A stretch of DNA of 35,647 nt from the NCBI GenBank assembly GCA_964556225.1, contig CAZKVJ010000027.1, forward strand, positions 1-35,647, read 5' to 3'. The stretch comes from CAZKVJ01 sp964556225 (GTDB lineage Bacteria > Actinomycetota > Acidimicrobiia > Acidimicrobiales > Ilumatobacteraceae). The position numbers and the translations under genes were made by a program. Below the pieces are notes generated by a model. It was not told where the DNA came from. It saw only the letters and a program-made list of their open reading frames with translations, and ran no database searches. Positions 30,092-35,647 of the stretch are shown in pieces (position 1 is the stretch's first letter; every line of letters starts with the position of its first letter).

Positions 30092-31131
30092 GCGAGCACA
30101 CGGTGGGTGAGCCGGTGTACGACGAGTCCACGGTGGTGCTCGGCATCGAGACCAGCTGCGACGAGACCGCGGCCGCGCTGGTGATGGGCGGCATCGACGT
30201 GCTGAGCTCGGTCGTCTCGTCGCAGGTGGACCTGCACGCGCAGTACGGCGGCGTGGTGCCGGAGATCGCCAGCCGGGCCCACCTCGAGCTGCTGAACCCC
30301 GTCGTGGCCCGGGCGGTCGTCGAGGCGGGGGTCGACGAGTCCCGCATCGACGCCGTGGCCGCCACCGTGGGGCCGGGTCTCATCGGGGCGCTGCTGGTCG
30401 GGGTGTCGGCGGCCAAGGCGCTGGCCCTGGCCTGGGACGTGCCGTTCGTGGGGGTGAACCACCTCGAGGCGCACCTGTACGCGGCGTTCCTCGAAGAGCC
30501 GGCGCTGGAGCTGCCGGTCGTGGTGCTGCTGGTCTCGGGCGGTCACACGATGCTCATCGAGATGCGCGAGCACGGTGACTACCGCCTCCTCGGGCGCACC
30601 ATCGACGACGCTGCGGGCGAGGCCTTCGACAAGGTCGCTCGGTTCCTGGGGCTCGGCTACCCCGGCGGCCCGGCGATCGACGCGGCGGCGCTCGAGGGCG
30701 ACCGGACCGCGGTCGCCTTCCCGCGGGCGATGCTCCACGACGGGCTCGACATGAGCTTCAGCGGCCTGAAGACCGCCGTCGTGAACCACGTGCGCAAGCA
30801 CCCGGCTGTGTCCACGCTCGACGTGGCGGCGTCGTTCCAGGAAGCGGTCGTCGACGTGCTGGTCGCCAAGGCCCGGCGAGCGGCGCGAGAGGTTGGGGCG
30901 CGGGGGCTGGTGCTGGGTGGCGGCGTGGCGGCGAACTCCCGGCTGCGCCGTCGGGTGCTCGAGGCGTGCGACGAGGACGGCCTGGCGAGCTTCTTGCCGA
31001 CCCTGGCGATGTGCACCGACAACGCAGCCATGATCGCGTCGGCTGGCTGGCACCGCCTGCGCCTCGACGGGCCGACGCCGCTGACCGTCGGCGCCTCTCC
31101 GAACCTCCGCCTGCCGCTCCAAACACGATGA
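30088..31131 (+). CDS. tsaD: tRNA N6-adenosine threonylcarbamoyltransferase TsaD
   Basis: The protein has 347 residues. LGIETSCDETAAALV begins the ASKHA fold. The metal pair is His125 and His129 in VNHLEAHLYA. Asp311 in CTDNAAMIA and LVSGGHTML are also conserved. TsaD places the threonylcarbamoyl group on A37 of ANN-decoding tRNAs. The GTG start overlaps rimI (GTGA). A small hairpin (31133-31149) follows the stop. Confidence 0.97.
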   Translation: MSEHTVGEPVYDESTVVLGIETSCDETAAALVMGGIDVLSSVVSSQVDLHAQYGGVVPEIASRAHLELLNPVVARAVVEAGVDESRIDAVAATVGPGLIGALLVGVSAAKALALAWDVPFVGVNHLEAHLYAAFLEEPALELPVVVLLVSGGHTMLIEMREHGDYRLLGRTIDDAAGEAFDKVARFLGLGYPGGPAIDAAALEGDRTAVAFPRAMLHDGLDMSFSGLKTAVVNHVRKHPAVSTLDVAASFQEAVVDVLVAKARRAAREVGARGLVLGGGVAANSRLRRRVLEACDEDGLASFLPTLAMCTDNAAMIASAGWHRLRLDGPTPLTVGASPNLRLPLQTR

Positions 31132-31132
31132 T

Positions 31133-31149
31133 CGCGCCAGGGTGGCGCG
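31133..31149 (+). terminator. Short hairpin after tsaD
   Basis: A perfect 7-bp GC stem (31133-31139 with 31143-31149) with a 3-nt loop starts 2 nt after the tsaD stop and is followed by only two T. It may end the tsa transcript, weakly supported. Confidence 0.4.
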
Positions 31150-31162
31150 TTGGTCGCGGGGG

Positions 31163-31168
31163 TAGCGT
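31163..31168 (+). promoter_or_regulatory. -10-like box before the dihydrouridine synthase gene
   Basis: TAGCGT ends 10 nt before the ATG at 31179 and there is no good Shine-Dalgarno sequence other than GGGCGGGC. It resembles the leaderless starts elsewhere in the window but the spacing is a little long. Confidence 0.35.
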
Positions 31169-31178
31169 CGGGCGGGCG

Positions 31179-32318
31179 ATGTTGCGGATCGGACCCCACG
31201 CCCTCGAGACGCCGGTGGTGCTCGCCCCGATGGCCGGCGTCACCAACGCGCCGTTCCGGGCGCTGTGCCGGCGCTTCGGGCCCGGGCTGCTCTACGTCAA
31301 CGAGATGGTGATGGCCGCTGCGGTCGTCCACCGCAACCCCAAGACGCAGCGGATGATCGGGTTCGGCCCGGACGAGTCGCCGCGCAGCCTGCAGCTGTAC
31401 GGTAGCGACCCGGCCCTGGTAGGTGAGGCGGTGCGACGGCTGTGCGGTGAGGGGCGCGTCGACCACCTCGACCTGAACTTCGGCTGCCCGGCGGCCAAGG
31501 TCACGCGGCGCGGTGGCGGGGCGGCGGTGCCGGCCAAGCCCAACCTGCTGCGGGCGGTGCTGCGGGCGGCGGTCACGGCCGCCGAGCCGTACGGCGTTCC
31601 GGTCACGTGCAAGTTCCGCATCGGCATCGACGACCGGATCGTGACGTTCCTCGACACCGGGCGGATCGCCGAGGGTGAGGGGATCGCCGCCGTGGCCCTT
31701 CACGCCCGCACGGCGGAGCAGCACTACGCCGGACAGGCGCGCTGGGCGGCGATCGGCGAGCTGAAGGCGGCCGTCACCACCATCCCGGTGCTCGGCAACG
31801 GCGACATCTGGGAGGCCACCGACGCGCTCGCCATGGTCGCCGCCACGGGGTGCGACGGCGTGGTGGTCGGCCGCGGCTGCCTCGGCCGGCCGTGGCTGTT
31901 CGGCGAGCTGGTGGCGGCGTTCGCCGGGCAGGCGGTGCCGCCCCCGCCGTCGCTCGCCACGGTGGCGGCGGTGATGGCCGAGCATGCTGTCCTGCTCACG
32001 GAGCACATGGGCGGTGGGGCGAAGGGGGAGTCGCTCGCCATGCGCGACCTGCGCAAGCACACGAGCTGGTACCTCACCGGCTACCCGGTCGGGCCGGAGC
32101 TGCGCCGGCGGTTCTCGCAGGTGTCGACCCGAACCGAGCTCGACGAGCTGCTCGCCGCCCTCGATCCGTCGCTGCTCCCGGTGCCCGGCGGTCAGCGGAT
32201 CCGCCGTGGGCACACCAACGGGCCGATCCGGGTCAGCCTGCCCGAGGGCTACCTCGACCACCTCGACGACGTCATCCCACCCGACGACGCGCACGTCCTG
32301 GCCCTGTCGGGGGGCTGA
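31179..32318 (+). CDS. dus: tRNA-dihydrouridine synthase, DusB/NifR3 family
   Basis: The protein has 379 residues from the ATG at 31179. The FMN-binding barrel shows VVLAPMAGVTNAPFR (13-27) and DLNFGCPAAKVTRRGGGAA (from 98), with catalytic Cys103. Later motifs are VALHARTAEQHYAG, PVLGNGDIWEA and GVVVGRGCLGRPWLF. It reduces uridines in the D-loop of tRNA. The frame remains open upstream to 30966 inside tsaD but conserved sequence starts here. maf follows 6 nt later. Confidence 0.95.
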   Translation: MLRIGPHALETPVVLAPMAGVTNAPFRALCRRFGPGLLYVNEMVMAAAVVHRNPKTQRMIGFGPDESPRSLQLYGSDPALVGEAVRRLCGEGRVDHLDLNFGCPAAKVTRRGGGAAVPAKPNLLRAVLRAAVTAAEPYGVPVTCKFRIGIDDRIVTFLDTGRIAEGEGIAAVALHARTAEQHYAGQARWAAIGELKAAVTTIPVLGNGDIWEATDALAMVAATGCDGVVVGRGCLGRPWLFGELVAAFAGQAVPPPPSLATVAAVMAEHAVLLTEHMGGGAKGESLAMRDLRKHTSWYLTGYPVGPELRRRFSQVSTRTELDELLAALDPSLLPVPGGQRIRRGHTNGPIRVSLPEGYLDHLDDVIPPDDAHVLALSGG

Positions 32319-32324
32319 GCCCCG

Positions 32325-32927
32325 GTGCACCTGGTCCTCGCCTCGGGGTCGCCGCGCCGGCGCGAGCTGCTCGCGCTGCTCGGCTGGGACTTCAGGGTCG
32401 TGGTGCCCGACGTCGACGAGTCCTCCCGCCCGTCCGAGGACCCGATCTCCTACGTGCGGCGCATCGCGCACACCAAGGCGGCCGCCGTCGAGGTGGACGC
32501 CGGCGCCGTGGTGGTGGCCGCCGACACGACGGTCGAGCTGGACGGCCGGATCCTCGGCAAGCCCGCCGACGCCGACGATGCGGTGGCGATGCTGCGGGCG
32601 CTGTCGGGCCGCACGCACCGGGTGCACACCGCCGTGGTAGTGCGCCATGCGGGCGACGTGCGCGACGACGTGGTCACGACCCACGTCACGTTCGTGGTGG
32701 TGCCGGAGCCGACGCTCGCCTGGTACGTCTCGACCGGCGAGCCGATGGACAAGGCCGGTGCGTACGCGCTGCAGGGAGCGGGCGGGGTGCTGGTCGAGCG
32801 GATCGACGGCAGCGCGAGCAACGTCGTCGGCCTGCCCCTGGCCCAGCTCACCGCCCTCCTCCGCCCCCTGCTGGAACTGAACGAGAACCATGGCGCTGGG
32901 AGCGATCATTCCCGCAAAGAACCGTGA
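32325..32927 (+). CDS. maf: Maf-family nucleoside triphosphate pyrophosphatase
   Basis: The protein has 200 residues. It has the Maf signature ASGSPRRRELL (6-16), ADTTVELDG with Asp67, and MDKAGAYALQGAGG. The ADTTV and DKAGAYxxQG pattern is that of enzymes acting on dTTP, UTP and some modified nucleotides. It removes noncanonical nucleotides or affects septum formation. The GTG start lies 6 nt after the Dus stop. Its last 15 or so residues (NHGAGSDHSRKEP) look unconserved. Confidence 0.93.
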   Translation: MHLVLASGSPRRRELLALLGWDFRVVVPDVDESSRPSEDPISYVRRIAHTKAAAVEVDAGAVVVAADTTVELDGRILGKPADADDAVAMLRALSGRTHRVHTAVVVRHAGDVRDDVVTTHVTFVVVPEPTLAWYVSTGEPMDKAGAYALQGAGGVLVERIDGSASNVVGLPLAQLTALLRPLLELNENHGAGSDHSRKEP

Positions 32928-32964
32928 GCGGCGCGCGTGCTGACGCACGTGTGACCGACGACGA

Positions 32965-32991
32965 TTAGCACTCGCGGGAACCGTTTGCTAA
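32965..32991 (+). promoter_or_regulatory. CIRCE element 1, upstream copy (degenerate)
   Basis: TTAGCACTC, 9 nt, GTTTGCTAA. The left arm is perfect; the right arm departs from GAGTGCTAA at three positions. CIRCE is the operator of the heat-shock repressor HrcA. This copy lies around the -35 region of groES. Confidence 0.8.
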
Positions 32992-33008
32992 CGACGCCGC
33001 CGCAGGGT

Positions 33009-33014
33009 TAGCCT
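33009..33014 (+). promoter_or_regulatory. -10 box of groES-groL
   Basis: TAGCCT sits between the two CIRCE elements, its last base being the first of the second. TTTGCT (32984-32989), inside the first element, is a possible -35 box 19 nt upstream. Confidence 0.5.
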
Positions 33015-33040
33015 TGGCACTCGTACTGGCCGAGTGCTAA
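33014..33040 (+). promoter_or_regulatory. CIRCE element 2, downstream copy
   Basis: TTGGCACTC, 9 nt, GAGTGCTAA. Only one base departs from the consensus. It covers the expected transcription start, so bound HrcA would block initiation. It ends 23 nt before the groES ATG, and GGAGG (33049-33053) follows as Shine-Dalgarno sequence. Confidence 0.92.
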
Positions 33041-33063
33041 CCGCCAACGGAGGCAAGCGCACC

Positions 33064-33357
33064 ATGAACCTGAAGCCCCTCGATGACCGCATCGTCGTGA
33101 AGCCGAACGAGGCCGAGCAGACCACCGCGTCGGGTCTCGTCATCCCCGACACCGCCAAGGAGAAGCCCCAGCAGGGCACGGTGCTCGCCGTGGGTCCCGG
33201 TCGCTGGAGCGACGACGAGGGCAAGCACTTCAAGCTCGACATCAAGGAGGGCCAGACCGTCCTCTACTCGAAGTACGGCGGCACCGAGGTCACCGTCGAC
33301 GGCGAGGACCTCCTCATCCTGACGAGCCGCGACGTGCTCGCGATCGTCGAGAAGTGA
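33064..33357 (+). CDS. groES: Co-chaperonin GroES
   Basis: The protein has 97 residues. MNLKPLDDRIVVKPNEAEQ is followed by the mobile loop TTASGLVIPDTAKEKPQQG, which binds GroEL, and by VLAVGPGR. It caps the GroEL cavity as a heptamer. The ATG at 33064 follows GGAGG by 10 nt. A GTG at 33034 is in frame but lies inside the CIRCE element, so it is not used. groL starts 13 nt later. Confidence 0.98.
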   Translation: MNLKPLDDRIVVKPNEAEQTTASGLVIPDTAKEKPQQGTVLAVGPGRWSDDEGKHFKLDIKEGQTVLYSKYGGTEVTVDGEDLLILTSRDVLAIVEK

Positions 33358-33370
33358 GGCACCGGCCCAC

Positions 33371-34999
<1,629 letters not shown>

Positions 35000-35074
35000 T
35001 CCGGATTCCTCGCTGAGTCCTCACGTGGTGGGAATGTGACCCGGGTCCACCGGGTTGCATCCAGCATCCCCCGC

Positions 35075-35116
35075 ACGAACGGCCCCGGTACCGTGCCCGG
35101 GGCCGTTCGTGGTTTT
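35075..35116 (+). terminator. Intrinsic terminator of groES-groL
   Basis: A perfect 14-bp stem (35075-35088 with 35097-35110) and an 8-nt loop are followed by GG and four T (35113-35116). It starts 75 nt after the groL stop and is the clearest intrinsic terminator in the window. Confidence 0.9.
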
Positions 35117-35121
35117 CCGGG

Positions 35122-35127
35122 CAGAAT
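35122..35127 (+). promoter_or_regulatory. -10-like box before the last gene
   Basis: CAGAAT ends 6 nt before the GTG at 35134, the same spacing as at nnr. With no Shine-Dalgarno sequence, a leaderless mRNA is likely. It lies just beyond the groL terminator. Confidence 0.35.
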
Positions 35128-35133
35128 GAGCCC

Positions 35134-35619
35134 GTGGCCGCCTCGGACGCTCCGACCAAGCCGGTGGCGCGCGGGTTCTGGCTCCACCAGGGCGCCGAGT
35201 ACGTGCTCGGCATCGTGCTGATCGCCGCCGCCACCCAGACGCCCGAGCCGCTGTACCTGGCGCTCGCCGGTGGGCTCGTCATCCTCAACGCCGCAATCGC
35301 CGACGGCCCGCTCGGCGCCTACCGGCTGGTCGGCCGGCGCCTCCACCGGGTGCTTGACTGGGTCGTGGTCGCGATGCTGGCGGCCGGCGCGGTCATGCCC
35401 GGACCGGACCCCGTCGCCCGGATGGTGCTCGGGGCGATGGCCGTCGTGCTCGGCGTGCTGGCCTGGCAGACCCGGCCCACGGCCCGGTCCGCACTGGCGG
35501 CCGATCCGGCGCCGCCGCCGACGACCGCGGCTGGTGCCAAGGCCGTGGCGTGGGGCCGGGCCGCCGGCCGCATGGCTGGCAAGAGCGCCCGAGCCGTGCG
35601 TGATCGCACCTCCCAGTAG
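35134..35619 (+). CDS. Small membrane protein of unknown function
   Basis: The protein has 161 residues and I do not recognise a family. After a short hydrophilic start come four hydrophobic segments at about 23-36, 40-56, 73-90 and 95-110. The last 45 residues are Ala-, Pro- and Lys/Arg-rich (PAPPPTTAAGAK, then GKSARAVRDRTSQ) and should be cytoplasmic. Codon usage matches the neighbours. It follows the groL terminator and has its own -10-like box, so it is not part of the chaperonin operon. The GTG at 35134 is the first start in the open frame. Confidence 0.65.
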   Translation: MAASDAPTKPVARGFWLHQGAEYVLGIVLIAAATQTPEPLYLALAGGLVILNAAIADGPLGAYRLVGRRLHRVLDWVVVAMLAAGAVMPGPDPVARMVLGAMAVVLGVLAWQTRPTARSALAADPAPPPTTAAGAKAVAWGRAAGRMAGKSARAVRDRTSQ

Positions 35620-35647
35620 CCTCCATCCCCGTTCTGGTCCCAGGAAG

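Noticed and set aside
30966..31178. Upstream extension of the dihydrouridine synthase into tsaD
   Set aside because: The 71 extra residues are out-of-frame tsaD sequence with no Dus similarity. The ATG at 31179 starts the conserved barrel.
30657..32948. Open frame of 763 codons on the minus strand opposite tsaD, dus and maf
   Set aside because: Same reason: it is antisense to three well-supported genes and has no domain signal.

Overview
This is a high-GC stretch of chromosome, almost entirely coding on the + strand. It carries a long translation and housekeeping supercluster of actinobacterial type. GroES/GroEL is preceded by HrcA/CIRCE operators, the tsaE-tsaB-rimI-tsaD set sits behind alr and nnr, and rplM-rpsI is followed by glmM. 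The very high GC, many GTG starts and -10-like hexamers placed 6-10 nt before start codons suggest a high-GC actinomycete, possibly a deep-branching lineage such as Acidimicrobiia. The lineage is an inference; I see no 16S or other decisive marker. I see no mobile elements, tRNA or rRNA genes, CRISPR arrays or phage genes.

Layout. 1-425: the 3' end of tuf, then rpsJ, closed by a strong hairpin. 481-2904: two non-ribosomal genes, an HtrA-like membrane-anchored protease and an alpha/beta hydrolase, separate rpsJ from the rest of the S10 operon. 2931-3154: a new promoter and a structured leader. 3155-18718: a nearly gapless S10-spc-alpha run: rplC-D-W-B, rpsS, rplV, rpsC, rplP, rpmC, rpsQ, rplN-X-E, rpsZ, rpsH, rplF, rplR, rpsE, rpmD, rplO, secY, adk, map, infA, rpmJ, rpsM-K-D, rpoA, rplQ. 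infA has its own promoter and apparently a CTG start. 18740-20546: truA, then rplM-rpsI with their own promoter and leader hairpin.

20575-28308 makes cell-wall precursors and supporting factors: glmM, a 1134-residue GlmS-like protein, acpS, nnr and alr. 28348-31131 holds tsaE, tsaB, rimI and tsaD, for the tRNA t6A modification and N-terminal acetylation. 31179-32927 holds a tRNA-dihydrouridine synthase and a Maf pyrophosphatase. 32965-34999 is groES-groL under two CIRCE elements, closed by a clear intrinsic terminator. A small four-helix membrane protein of unknown function ends the window. Many gene pairs overlap by 1 or 4 nt (TGATG, ATGA, GTGA), implying translational coupling. The longest gene-free gaps are 2905-3154 and 15362-15582. 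Both are under 300 bases and hold promoters and leaders.

The most unusual object is the GlmS-like protein at 21958-25362. It is nearly twice the usual size, with a long insertion in the glutaminase domain, a diverged isomerase loop and about 190 unassigned C-terminal residues. Also notable are the split S10 operon, the CTG start of infA, an inverted repeat that frames the -10 box of the hydrolase gene, and long charged tails on L22, S3 and L5.
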